From NCBI GenBank assembly GCA_034421575.1, contig DAOUKG010000044.1, forward strand, positions 38,668 through 102,667: DNA of 64,000 bases, read 5' to 3'. Of this stretch, positions 9,242-17,445 are shown piece by piece (the stretch's first letter is position 1; the number at the start of each line of letters is the position of its first letter). Under the pieces are notes generated by a model, which saw only the letters and a program-made list of their open reading frames with translations, searched no databases and had not been told where the DNA came from. The DNA is from VXLM01 sp034421575 (lineage in GTDB: Bacteria > Chloroflexota > Dehalococcoidia > Lucifugimonadales > VXLM01). The position numbers and the translations under genes were made by a program.

Positions 9242-9275
9242 TGTGCGCTCCCCTGCCCTTGCGTCTCAATCGCAA

Positions 9276-9329
9276 GACTGTGAGCTTGTCGAAGGGCCGT
9301 CCATGGTTCGACAGGCTCACCACGAACGG
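9276..9329. repeat. Stem-loop interspersed repeat (TTCGACAGGCTCA family)
   Basis: GTGAGCTTGTCGAA and TTCGACAGGCTCAC form the two arms, ending in CACGAACGG. Related copies are near 10812, 25179, 27277, 28148, 59603, 63723 and 63883. It sits between the lactonase-like gene and rhaM. Confidence 0.75.
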
Positions 9330-9350
9330 TTTTCATACACTTGGCCTGCC

Positions 9351-9704
9351 TTATTCCTCCCTCGGCCAGTCGTACAAGTCCCACACCTGCTCCATCTGCG
9401 CCCACCACTCTCCTGGCATCGCGCCGGGCGCCCTCTCCTGGAATCCACGCATGAACTCGTCCCACTCCTTCGCGCGCGGTTCTTCGGTATACCGCGCCAG
9501 GTCCGCGGGGAAGTGGAAATCGTCCGGCACCTCGACGTACATGAACAGCCTGCACCCCAAGAGGAATATCTTCATCTTCTCGATGCCGAGACGCTTCAGG
9601 CTGTCGAGCGCCTCAGGCCAGACGGCCCGGTGATGCTCGATGTACCGTTCGATGAGGGCCGGATCGTCCCTGAGGTCGAGGGCCATGGCGTACGACTTGG
9701 TCAT
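9351..9704 (-). CDS. rhaM: L-rhamnose mutarotase
   Basis: This 117-residue dimeric alpha/beta protein interconverts the alpha and beta anomers of L-rhamnose; related enzymes act on L-fucose. Length fits RhaM (about 104-115). Recognisable segments are the N-terminal AMALDLRDDP, the IERYIEHHRAVWPE helix with the conserved His, and the C-terminal WWAQMEQVWDL with the Trp pair of the active site. ATG start. It lies upstream of the lactonase-like amidohydrolase on the same strand, the expected company for non-phosphorylative rhamnose/fucose catabolism. Confidence 0.9.
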   Translation of the reverse strand: MTKSYAMALDLRDDPALIERYIEHHRAVWPEALDSLKRLGIEKMKIFLLGCRLFMYVEVPDDFHFPADLARYTEEPRAKEWDEFMRGFQERAPGAMPGEWWAQMEQVWDLYDWPREE

Positions 9705-9756
9705 AGGTCAAAGGTACTGGAATCGCCGAGAGCGGTCAACGTGGCCAAACAGCTAT

Positions 9757-9835
9757 CGTCACTCCCACGAAGGCAGGAGTCCATAACTCCCTCTCCCATC
9801 GTGTGGGAGAGAGCTGCGGTGAGGGTGAAAGGCCC
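9757..9835. repeat. Two palindromic repeats between rhaM and the aminotransferase gene
   Basis: A degraded copy of the GTCATTCCCGCGAAGGCGGGAATCC hairpin is at about 9757-9783. A CCCTCTCCCATCGTGTGGGAGAGAG stem with flanking GGTGAGGGTG follows at about 9789-9828. Confidence 0.6.
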
Positions 9836-9852
9836 AGCCAGGAAACGTCCCC

Positions 9853-10773
9853 TCACTCCAGCCAGCGGGTGTATTGGGCCACCGTATCGATACCCACCAA
9901 CCCGCTGTAGGACTGCTGCAGCCGGTCCGTGACGGGACCCGGCACGCCGCCCTCGCCGACGGACGCCCCGTTGAAGGTCGAAACGGGACAGATGCACAGA
10001 CTCGTCGACGTTACGAATATTTCGTCCGCCGTGTAGGCGTCGAACATGTCGATGTCGTCTTCCGTGGTCTCGATGCCAAGCTCGTGCGCCATTTCCATGG
10101 TCGCCTGACGGCTGATGCCGCCCAGCACGAACTGGCTCTTCGGCGTGCGGATCGCTCCATCCTTGACGAGGAAGATGTTGCTGCCGTTGCCCTCGCACAG
10201 GTTGCCGTTCATGTCGAGCAGGATGGCGTAGGCGTTTGGGTCCTGCGCCCGCGCCTCCATGTCGGCCTGGATGAGGTTGATGTAGTTATGCGTCTTGGCA
10301 CGAGGACTCGCCGCGTCGGGCGGCGTTCGCCGGACGGAGGGCGTGATGATGGGCATCCCGTCGCGATAGTAGTGTGCGCGCTCCTTGAACGGGATGGGGA
10401 AGCACTCGATGATGACCGTGGGCCGGTCGGCAGCGGACTGGATGTCCCCGCCCGCTAGTCGAAGGCCTCTCGTCACTCGCTGCGTCACCCAGGTGTCGTC
10501 GTGCTCTTCCACGGTCGGAAGGTTGCGTTCGAGCACTTCCATCGTGAGGTCGGACATCTCGTCCTTTGTCATCTGCGGATCAATGCGCATCCACCTGAGC
10601 GACTCGTACAGCCTATCGAGGTGCTCGTCCAGCCGGAATATCTCATGGCCGAACGTGCGCGTCGTGTCAAACACCGCGTCCCCCAGGATGAACCCCCGGT
10701 CGCTGATAGAGACCGACGCCTGGCTCTCCGGCACGATCTCCCCGTTTACGTATGCAACCCTCTCCTGTGTCAT
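9853..10773 (-). CDS. Class IV aminotransferase (branched-chain or D-amino-acid type)
   Basis: This 306-residue fold-type IV PLP enzyme is in the family of branched-chain aminotransferase, D-alanine transaminase and aminodeoxychorismate lyase. The Schiff-base Lys lies in PRAKTHNYIN (about residue 160). The PLP phosphate loop EGNGSNIF (about 195) and the EIFVTSTS stretch (about 252) are in place. GGAGGT precedes the ATG closely. The length and an N-terminus starting directly with YVNGEIVPE suit IlvE/Dat-like members. A branched-chain role is most likely but not provable here. No other amino-acid pathway gene adjoins. Confidence 0.88.
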   Translation of the reverse strand: MTQERVAYVNGEIVPESQASVSISDRGFILGDAVFDTTRTFGHEIFRLDEHLDRLYESLRWMRIDPQMTKDEMSDLTMEVLERNLPTVEEHDDTWVTQRVTRGLRLAGGDIQSAADRPTVIIECFPIPFKERAHYYRDGMPIITPSVRRTPPDAASPRAKTHNYINLIQADMEARAQDPNAYAILLDMNGNLCEGNGSNIFLVKDGAIRTPKSQFVLGGISRQATMEMAHELGIETTEDDIDMFDAYTADEIFVTSTSLCICPVSTFNGASVGEGGVPGPVTDRLQQSYSGLVGIDTVAQYTRWLE

Positions 10774-10811
10774 CCCTACCTCCGTTTATGTAGCCTATGC
10801 TTTTGTTTGCG

Positions 10812-10870
10812 CCGCTCGTGGTGAGCCTGTCGAACCATGAAAGGCCCTTCGACAAGCTCAGGGCGAGCGG
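10812..10870. repeat. Stem-loop interspersed repeat, near-perfect copy
   Basis: The arms CCGCTCGTGGTGAGCCTGTCGAA and its near-complement TTCGACAAGCTCAGGGCGAGCGG enclose a short loop. It lies between the aminotransferase and response-regulator genes, where a transcript hairpin could act as a terminator for the regulator gene. Confidence 0.8.
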
Positions 10871-10924
10871 ATTCATCTTACTATTGAATCTGTTGGTATA
10901 GCCCCTCGACTGTAAGGGCGGTGA

Positions 10925-11590
10925 CTACCACCCGGACGGATCCTTGAACTTGTATCCGACGTTCCACACCGTCTCGATGAACTGGTGGTCGCGGTCCTCG
11001 ATCTTGCTTCGCAGCCGCCGGATGTGTACGTCAACCGTGCGTGTCCCGCCGAGGTAGTCATATCCCCAGATGCGTTCGAGGAGCTGTTCTCGTGTGTACA
11101 CCCTGCCCGGATTCGTCGCCATCAGCAAGAGCAACTCATATTCCTTGTAGCGGAGGTTCACGCTCCGCCCACTCACGGTAACTTCGTAGTTCGTGTGATT
11201 GATCGAAAGGTCTCCCGCCCGCACTACGCTGTCGCTCTTTTCCGGGCGGGAACTCAGCACGCGGCGCGCGCGGAGAATTATCTCACCCGGCCGCGCGGGC
11301 ACGACCATCACGTCCGCAACGGGAAGCGAATGGTCGAACATGCCGACGCCGTGCTCCGGCACCAGAGCGATTGTGGGGATCTTCAACCTCGTGAATTCCT
11401 GGAGACACGCCTTGACCGTGGCGTCCGCCATAGTCGTGGTGTCCAGGAGGGCCAGGTCCACTCCCTCGTAGTCGGAGGCCGCTTTCATATCCGAAATGTT
11501 GGCCGTCAGTGACGCGACTATACCCTCGCCGCGCAGCTCTGCCGGATAGTCGGCGACTTTGCTTCCTATGCGTATCGGGTGTGTCGACAT
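10925..11590 (-). CDS. OmpR/PhoB-family DNA-binding protein with degenerate receiver
   Basis: The 221 residues form an N-terminal receiver-like domain (about 1-115) and a C-terminal winged helix (about 125-218). The winged-helix domain is canonical: RYKEYELLLLMATNPGRVYT, RIWGYDY, VDVHIRRLRSKIED and VWNVGYKF. The receiver keeps a possible phospho-acceptor Asp (ALLDTTT) but lacks the N-terminal acidic pair and the Lys-Pro after strand five (VVPARPGE). Phosphorylation-independent control is therefore likely. No histidine kinase is adjacent. ATG start at 11590. The target promoter is unknown; the gene is alone between repeats. Confidence 0.9.
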   Translation of the reverse strand: MSTHPIRIGSKVADYPAELRGEGIVASLTANISDMKAASDYEGVDLALLDTTTMADATVKACLQEFTRLKIPTIALVPEHGVGMFDHSLPVADVMVVPARPGEIILRARRVLSSRPEKSDSVVRAGDLSINHTNYEVTVSGRSVNLRYKEYELLLLMATNPGRVYTREQLLERIWGYDYLGGTRTVDVHIRRLRSKIEDRDHQFIETVWNVGYKFKDPSGW

Positions 11591-11607
11591 GTCGGTATTC
11601 CGCGAGC

Positions 11608-11760
11608 GTAGCTGTTCAGACTTTGTGAGAATGCCCGATACCCACCACCGTCATTCCCGCGAAGGCGGGAATCCAATCCCCTCTCCCGTTCGCGGGAGAG
11701 AGCCTGCCCCGTTGCAGAACGGGGGTGAGGATGTTCGCCTCACCAAGGCTGAACAAATAC
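11608..11760. mobile_element. MITE-like element A1 (153 bp, terminal inverted repeats)
   Basis: The left end GTAGCTGTTCAGACTTTGTG(AG) and the reverse complement of the right end match at 18 of 22 positions. Inside are a GTCATTCCCGCG hairpin (11648-11674) and a CCCTCTCCCG hairpin (about 11678-11701). Related units are at 33095-33205, 42063-42175 and 55181-55294. It fills most of the 300-bp gap before the CoA-transferase gene; no protein is encoded. Confidence 0.6.
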
Positions 11761-11890
11761 CCGAGAGGCAAAGTATACCAAGAGTCGCGCGGTTATGGCA
11801 GAATGATCTAGTCGGTCCGCTCTGACGAGTCGACAGATTGCAGCCGTCCCGCGAGGCGGCTCGCCATTTCAACCGAAGGATGTACAACAC

Positions 11891-13084
11891 GTGAAGGCTC
11901 TTGGAGACCTGAAGGTCCTCGACCTGTCTCGCGTGCTAGCCGGCCCGTTCTCCACGCAGATACTCTCCGACCTCGGCGCGACGATCTGGAAAATCGAGTC
12001 GCCCCGGGGAGACGACACGCGCCGGCTTGGGCCACCGTTTATGAAGACGGAGTCGTCTTATTTCCTTTCTATCAACCGGGGAAAGAAGAGCATCTGCGTC
12101 AACCTCAAGGATGAACGCGGACAGCGACTCGTGCAGCGCATGGCAGTGGAAGCTGACATCATCGTTGAGAACTTCAAGACCGGCGACCTTGCGCGATACG
12201 GCTTGGACTATGCGACCATCGACCGCCTAAACCCGCGCATCATCTACGCCTCGATAACCGGATACGGCCACACGGGACCACGCGCATACGAGCCCGGAGT
12301 CGACACCTCCCTGCAGGGGATGATCGGCCTGATGAGCGTCACCGGCGAGCCCGACCGGCCGCCGTCGAAGGCGGGCATCGCCGCCATCGACCTTTTGACG
12401 GGGTCACTGGCGGTGACTGGCATCCTGGCCGCCCTCCGGGAGCGTGACAGGACCGGACTCGGTCAGCACATCGACCTTTCGCTCTTCGACACCGGCATCA
12501 TGGGCATGGTCAATGTCGCGCAGAACTACATCGCCACGGGTGAAGCCCCCCAGCGCTACGGGAGCGCACATCCGCAGATTTGTCCCTACGAGGCCTTCGA
12601 GGCGGGGGATGGACGCTGGTTCATGCTCGCCGTGATGAACGACGGGATGTTCCGGAAGCTCGCCCCGCTCATCGACCTACCCACGATCCACGAGGACCCG
12701 CGATTCGAGACCAACGCCTCCCGCCTGGCCAACAAGGACGAGTTGATACCCGTGCTGGCAGAGCGCTTTCAGACGAAGGACCGCCATGAGTGGATCGACG
12801 CGCTCACGGAGGTGGGTATCACCTCCGGCCCGATCAACACCTTCGATGAGACCCTCGCAGACAAGCAGGCCAAGGCCCGCCAAGTGGTCTGGAACGTCGA
12901 GCACCCCACCATCGGCGACCTGCCTGTCATGGCGAACTCGCTGCAGTACATGAGCCGCACTCCCGCCGAGCCGCAGGGCCCCCCGCCGCTATTGGGCGAA
13001 CACACCCGCGAGGTGGCTTCGCAGTTCCTCAGCGCCAACGAGCTGGATGAGTACGAGCGCAACGGGGTGATTGGGGCGGGCTGA
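11891..13084 (+). CDS. CaiB/BaiF (family III) CoA transferase
   Basis: This 397-residue enzyme moves CoA between acyl groups through an aspartyl-CoA intermediate. The N-terminal motif DLSRVLAGPFSTQILSDLGA is diagnostic. The catalytic Asp lies in the 'GVDTSLQG' region around residue 138, where family III transferases place it, followed by SVTGEPDRPPSK. The GTG start gives the standard N-terminus. Downstream on the other strand are subunits of a decarboxylase that act on organic-acid substrates, but nothing shows they work together. The acyl substrate cannot be deduced. Confidence 0.92.
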   Translation: MKALGDLKVLDLSRVLAGPFSTQILSDLGATIWKIESPRGDDTRRLGPPFMKTESSYFLSINRGKKSICVNLKDERGQRLVQRMAVEADIIVENFKTGDLARYGLDYATIDRLNPRIIYASITGYGHTGPRAYEPGVDTSLQGMIGLMSVTGEPDRPPSKAGIAAIDLLTGSLAVTGILAALRERDRTGLGQHIDLSLFDTGIMGMVNVAQNYIATGEAPQRYGSAHPQICPYEAFEAGDGRWFMLAVMNDGMFRKLAPLIDLPTIHEDPRFETNASRLANKDELIPVLAERFQTKDRHEWIDALTEVGITSGPINTFDETLADKQAKARQVVWNVEHPTIGDLPVMANSLQYMSRTPAEPQGPPPLLGEHTREVASQFLSANELDEYERNGVIGAG

Positions 13085-13190
13085 CCGCAGTGAGCTAAGT
13101 GAGAGGTACTTCCCCGCTCGGATGAGAGATACCGAGAGGGTGTCTAGGTCGTGTTGACATACTTGAAGTTCTCATTGTTATCCGTGATCA

Positions 13191-13292
13191 AGTCGTCATT
13201 CCCGTCGTCATTCCCGCGAAAGCGGGAATCTATTCCTCATAGAGAGTATATGTGTACCCGACTCTGGATTCCCGCCTTCGCGGGAATGACGG
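13191..13292. repeat. Two opposed palindromic repeats between convergent genes
   Basis: A GTCATTCCCGCGAAAGCGGGAATC hairpin (about 13204-13230) and its opposite-orientation partner GGATTCCCGCCTTCGCGGGA (13267-13292) face each other across 36 bp. The pair may terminate transcription from both sides of the convergent CoA-transferase and biotin-carrier genes. Confidence 0.75.
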
Positions 13293-13308
13293 TGTGGGGT
13301 TGTGCCCC

Positions 13309-13764
13309 TCACTCCAGATCGGCTATCGCCTGGCCGTCCACGACCTGGTCACCTGCAGTGACGTGGACCGTCTGCACGATGCCCGACCAGTCGGCCCTGA
13401 GCGTCTGCTGCATCTTCATTGCTTCGAGGATGCAGATCGGGTCTCCGGTCACCACCTGGTCGCCCTCTTTCACAGCGACCGATACGATCACGCCGGGCAT
13501 CGGCGTCTTGAATGATCTACTTGGTTCCCCGGATGCTGCTGGACGGGGAGTCCGTTCCGGCGCAGGAGAGGGCTGCGATGGCTCGCTCGGCTGGACGGGC
13601 AAGTCCGCGGCATCGGTCTGAGGCGACATCGCCGAGGGCATGTCGCCCATCTCGACCTCGACCAGTTCGCCGTCAACGACTGCCTGAATGGGAAACTCGT
13701 CGAGGTCTCCCACCTCTACGGTGTACCATCGCTCCCCTATTTTGACCCTTAGCGTCGCTACCAT
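13309..13764 (-). CDS. Biotin carboxyl carrier subunit of a decarboxylase/carboxylase
   Basis: This 151-residue protein has an N-terminal beta region (1-45), a Pro/Ser/Ala-rich flexible linker (about 50-88) and a C-terminal biotinyl domain with EAMKM (Lys about 122), the biotin attachment site. It carries CO2 between a carboxyltransferase and the membrane decarboxylase. It lies 13 bp after the beta-subunit gene, in the order gamma, beta, biotin carrier. In oxaloacetate decarboxylase the biotin domain is usually fused to the alpha chain. A separate carrier is known in methylmalonyl-CoA and glutaconyl-CoA decarboxylases, so the substrate may be an acyl-CoA. Confidence 0.9.
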   Translation of the reverse strand: MVATLRVKIGERWYTVEVGDLDEFPIQAVVDGELVEVEMGDMPSAMSPQTDAADLPVQPSEPSQPSPAPERTPRPAASGEPSRSFKTPMPGVIVSVAVKEGDQVVTGDPICILEAMKMQQTLRADWSGIVQTVHVTAGDQVVDGQAIADLE

Positions 13765-13777
13765 AACGTTCTTGCTG

Positions 13778-14929
13778 CTATCCCGTCTGTATCAGCGCAA
13801 GGAATACCCCGGCGACCGCCGCAGAGCCTATTACGCCCGCGGCGTTCGGCCCCATGGCGTGGTACAGCAGGAAGTTCTTGGGATTGGCCTCCTGGCCGAG
13901 GTGATGTGACGTCCTCGCTGCCATCGGAACTGCGGAAACTCCAGCCGAGCCGATGAGGGGATTGATCTTCTCTTTGAGGAACAGGTTCATGATCTTGGCG
14001 AAGATCACGCCGCTGGCCGTGCCCGCGCAGAAGGCGACGAGCCCGAGCCCAAGGATAGCCAGCGTTTCCAGGTCGAATACTCTCTCGGCCACGAGCTGCG
14101 CGCCGATGGTCAGCATCAGGAAGATCGTCGAGACGTAGAGGATCACGTCGGTGGACGCCTGGACGAGCCGCGGAACGACGCCGCTCTCCTTGAGCAGGTT
14201 GCCGATCATGAACATCGAGATCAGGGGCGCGGAGCGGGGAACCACGAGGATCACCACGATCATGACGAACGTCGGGATGATGAGCTTCTCACGGCGCGTT
14301 ACGTCGCGCAGGGGCTTCATCTCGATCTCCCGCTCCGCCTTCGTCGTGAACAGCTTCATGATGGGTGGTTGCACGAACGCGACGGTAGCAACGTAGGAGT
14401 AGGCGATGACGGCAGTGATGCCCAAAAGTTCTGGCGCGAGCTTGGCAGAAATGAAGATGGTCGTCGGCCCGTCCGCGCCGCCGATGATGCCGATGGAGGC
14501 CGCCTCGGGGATCTCGAACAGCCCTGTCGCCAACGCGCCCCAGAACGCCGCGAAGATGCCGATCTGAGCTGCTGCCCCCAGCAGCAGCGTCTTGGGATTG
14601 GCGATCATCGGCCCAAAGTCCGTCCCGGCTCCCAGACCGAGGAACATCAGCGGAGGCAGGATGTTCCAGAAGGCCAGTCCATAGTGGAAGGTTATGCCGA
14701 AGAGGCCCGCCTCCTGTACGCCGCTGGCTTCCGTGGGCAGGGTCGTCAGTCCCGTCAGCGGCATGTTGACAGCCACGATACCCAGTCCGATGGGCAGGAG
14801 CTCGTACGGCTCCATGTTCCTCGCGACTGCTAGGAAGATGAACCCCAGTCCAAGGAGGATCATGAGACCCTGCTGCCACGTGATGTTGGCAAAGCCGGTT
14901 GATTCGAGGAAGTCGATGAATTCAGCCAA
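13778..14929 (-). CDS. Sodium ion-translocating decarboxylase beta subunit
   Basis: This 383-residue integral membrane protein has about nine hydrophobic segments. It decarboxylates carboxybiotin and exports Na+. Family landmarks are NITWQQGLMILLGLGFIFLA near the start, GGADGPTTIFISAKLAPELL (with the ion-binding Asp, about residue 157) and the late NPLIGSAGVSAVP/ARTSHHLGQEANP segment. The start is TTG at 14929, because the N-terminus it adds aligns with the family; the next ATG would cut the first helix. It follows the gamma gene by 21 bp. Confidence 0.93.
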   Translation of the reverse strand: MAEFIDFLESTGFANITWQQGLMILLGLGFIFLAVARNMEPYELLPIGLGIVAVNMPLTGLTTLPTEASGVQEAGLFGITFHYGLAFWNILPPLMFLGLGAGTDFGPMIANPKTLLLGAAAQIGIFAAFWGALATGLFEIPEAASIGIIGGADGPTTIFISAKLAPELLGITAVIAYSYVATVAFVQPPIMKLFTTKAEREIEMKPLRDVTRREKLIIPTFVMIVVILVVPRSAPLISMFMIGNLLKESGVVPRLVQASTDVILYVSTIFLMLTIGAQLVAERVFDLETLAILGLGLVAFCAGTASGVIFAKIMNLFLKEKINPLIGSAGVSAVPMAARTSHHLGQEANPKNFLLYHAMGPNAAGVIGSAAVAGVFLALIQTG

Positions 14930-14950
14930 TGACGGTTCGGTGGAGGGAGG

Positions 14951-15217
14951 CTAGTCGCCCGATGATGGTGTGGGAAGCGTCGCCGAGTTATCTCGTATTT
15001 CGCGGAGAGCGCTGACCGCTATAGCCGCCGCGAGGGCCTTGTCGCGCCTCTCCGCAGATGACGCGTCCGTCGCTTCTGCGGAGACCTGCTTGGGTCCGAA
15101 GAACCTGCCGACCAGCCAGACGCCCACGGACAGCACGATCAGCAACGCGAAGGCCGTGCTCACCCCGATGGCCGTCAGGCTCAGCGCCTCCTCAACTATG
15201 GCGGCGTCAAACGTCAA
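14951..15217 (-). CDS. OadG-like gamma subunit of sodium-pumping decarboxylase
   Basis: This 88-residue protein has a single hydrophobic segment (about 14-37) and then a charged, Ala-rich tail. The size and shape are those of gamma/delta chains that anchor and assemble the sodium-pump complex. TTG start with GGAG upstream. It is first in the three-gene set with beta and biotin-carrier genes. Identification rests on topology and context more than on sequence, as this subunit is poorly conserved. Confidence 0.75.
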   Translation of the reverse strand: MTFDAAIVEEALSLTAIGVSTAFALLIVLSVGVWLVGRFFGPKQVSAEATDASSAERRDKALAAAIAVSALREIRDNSATLPTPSSGD

Positions 15218-15355
15218 CCTGCGTGATCTCCTCGTTCGCGACTCGTCGAATTGTACAACAATCCCAAAGGTACGTCATAGCCGCCCCTACCAAACGCCGT
15301 CATCCTTCTCTACGTCTGATACACTGCCCCCGAATCCCTATCTTGGAGACTCCAA

Positions 15356-16471
15356 ATGCCTCAGGGCAACTACCGCGTCGGCGTGATCGGATGTGGCCGG
15401 AAGGGGACGCAGCATGCGCGGGCTTGGAATCTCACACCGGGCACCGAAGTTGTTGCGGCTGCGGAGACCGACCCGGAGAACGCTGAACTGTTCCGCAGGC
15501 GGTTCGGTGTGCCAGTCTACGAGGACTACCGCGAGATGCTGCGCAACGAGAGCATTGACATTGCGGCCCCCATCCTTCCCGTCAGCGCCAATCACGAGGT
15601 CGTCATGGGGTGCGCCGAGTACGGCGTGAAGGGCATCCTCTGCGAGAAGCCCATCACCGACAGCCTCGCGAACGCCGACGAGATGGTGGCCGCCTGCCGC
15701 GCCAAGGGCATCGCCTTCGGATGCGGCGATCTCGATCGCAATCTCCCCGACTACAGCAGGGCGAAGGCGATAATCGACTCCGGCGAGATTGGCGAGGTCG
15801 TCGCCATCAATATGCACGCGGGGGCCAGCCACGAGTGGGACATCCAGGGGCTCAGTCTCATGCGTCTGTTCGCCGGCGACGCCGAGGCCGCGTGGGTTAT
15901 AGGATGGGGCACCGGCGACCCCTACAGCGACCACGATCAGGGACTGGCCGGATACATCAGGTTCGCCAACGGCATCGAGGCGTTCCGTCATACCAAGAAG
16001 AACGCCAAGAACGGGATCGAGGTCCTTGGCACGAAGGGTTCCTTCTATACCGACTACATGTACCTCAAGAGGTGGAAGCTCCAAGACCCCGACGCCAGGC
16101 CCCATTGGCACAACGGTTTGGTCGAGATGGAGGGCATCTTCAAGGAGGAGTCGCAGCACGAGAGGAGCGGAACGCACGACGAGGACGGCTGGCGCTGGGC
16201 CGGGAACCGCAACCTCGCCAGCGTTCAGACTATACTCGATGCCATAGAGAACGGCGTTGAGCCCGTCGGCAGCGGCGAGAACTCCCGCAAGTGCCTCGAA
16301 ATCGCCATCGCCCTCCGCGAGTCCCACAGGCGGGGCATGTCGCCTGTCCAACTCCCTCTCGAAGACAGGAGCCTCAAGATCATCCCTCCGATGTCGCGGT
16401 GGCTCAACAAGAAGGAGACGATGTCGACCGAGGACTACCGCGCCTCCATCGGCAACTGGAAGCTGGGCTGA
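15356..16471 (+). CDS. Gfo/Idh/MocA family oxidoreductase
   Basis: This 371-residue NAD(P)-dependent dehydrogenase acts on sugars, inositols or their derivatives. The Rossmann start is RVGVIGCGRKGTQHARAW. The EKPI motif (ILCEKPITD, about residue 97) supplies the conserved Lys of the active site. The C-terminal beta-sheet domain holds the substrate pocket. GGAG sits 7 bases before the ATG. It stands alone, divergent from the decarboxylase set and next to an AT-rich patch. Substrate not predictable. Confidence 0.92.
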   Translation: MPQGNYRVGVIGCGRKGTQHARAWNLTPGTEVVAAAETDPENAELFRRRFGVPVYEDYREMLRNESIDIAAPILPVSANHEVVMGCAEYGVKGILCEKPITDSLANADEMVAACRAKGIAFGCGDLDRNLPDYSRAKAIIDSGEIGEVVAINMHAGASHEWDIQGLSLMRLFAGDAEAAWVIGWGTGDPYSDHDQGLAGYIRFANGIEAFRHTKKNAKNGIEVLGTKGSFYTDYMYLKRWKLQDPDARPHWHNGLVEMEGIFKEESQHERSGTHDEDGWRWAGNRNLASVQTILDAIENGVEPVGSGENSRKCLEIAIALRESHRRGMSPVQLPLEDRSLKIIPPMSRWLNKKETMSTEDYRASIGNWKLG

Positions 16472-16695
16472 CGGCAGACGGATCCCATCCTGCCATAAAC
16501 TGTGGAGTTGAGAAGGGGATCTTGGAATGCAGTGTTTGTTACCCCTAAACTACTCAATGCGAATGTCGCTAATTACCTAGATAATCGACAATGAACCACT
16601 CAAAAATGCAGCCCAGCAGTCCCATTACATCCTCTGGTAATTGAATTCTGTAATCCTTTCGCGCTAGATCACACCAACAAACTCATAGACTCTGT

Positions 16696-17400
16696 TCAAA
16701 TTGTCTTCGCACGGAAGGAAGGCTGGTGATTGAGCCATCTTCTATTGACGTTCCTAGGCCCCAATACCAGCCGTTTCATTGCAGACATACTGTCACCTCT
16801 ACCTTTGGCGACTTCATCGAAGATGTCCTGGGAAGAGATGCTAATTTCAATTGCAGATACTCCAGCCTTCCGAATATCGTCGATGTAGGCCCCGTCCTTA
16901 GGATTATTGACGCATATCTCAATGATTAGAGGATTCCCTTCTTTACGCATCATTGATATTCCTTGCTCTGGCCACTCATTTCGCACGATCTGTGTAGTCG
17001 CAAAGACATCCACTCGCCTATTAGCATCCGCTATCCAGTATTCGATTCTGCATTCAACTAATCTGCACCTATATTCGCCCCGCTTAACTCCTACTTCATA
17101 CTCTTGTTTTCTTGGTAGATGCAGAATTTTGCCTTGGGATGACTGCAACACACTCTTGGCCCACTTATGTACTGTCGATTCTGCACACCGATTGCCTCTC
17201 TCAAGAATGGGATTTGTCAGGTGGTGTGCAAAGTGCCAAGTCACAGATTGTCCTTGCTTTGCTACTAAAGGAAGTTCGCAAGCAGGACAAATGCACTTAC
17301 AATTCAGACCGTTCGGAACTGAGTCTGCAGTCTGCCAATTGCCATCTTCATCTATTCCAAAAGGAATTTTGTTCATGCAGTCAAAGTTTATGCTCTGCAC
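16696..17400 (-). CDS. CoiA-like competence/nuclease family protein
   Basis: These 234 residues resemble the CoiA family, which helps process incoming DNA during transformation. The N-terminal zinc-finger-like part shows CPACELPLVAKQG and WHFAHH (about 38-58), then TVHKWAK. The nuclease-like core has RVDVFA (about 133) and PLIIEICVNN followed by IDDIRKAGVSAIEI, matching the D...E.K-type arrangement. The GTG start at 17400 and an internal ATG at 17376 both lack a good ribosome site. Base composition is clearly AT-richer than the neighbours on both sides (about 16.5-17.44 kb), a sign of recent transfer. No other competence gene is near. Confidence 0.65.
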   Translation of the reverse strand: MQSINFDCMNKIPFGIDEDGNWQTADSVPNGLNCKCICPACELPLVAKQGQSVTWHFAHHLTNPILERGNRCAESTVHKWAKSVLQSSQGKILHLPRKQEYEVGVKRGEYRCRLVECRIEYWIADANRRVDVFATTQIVRNEWPEQGISMMRKEGNPLIIEICVNNPKDGAYIDDIRKAGVSAIEISISSQDIFDEVAKGRGDSMSAMKRLVLGPRNVNRRWLNHQPSFRAKTI

Positions 17401-17445
17401 ATACCGTAGATACTAGAAAGAAGACACCACTCCGCCCTACACCCA

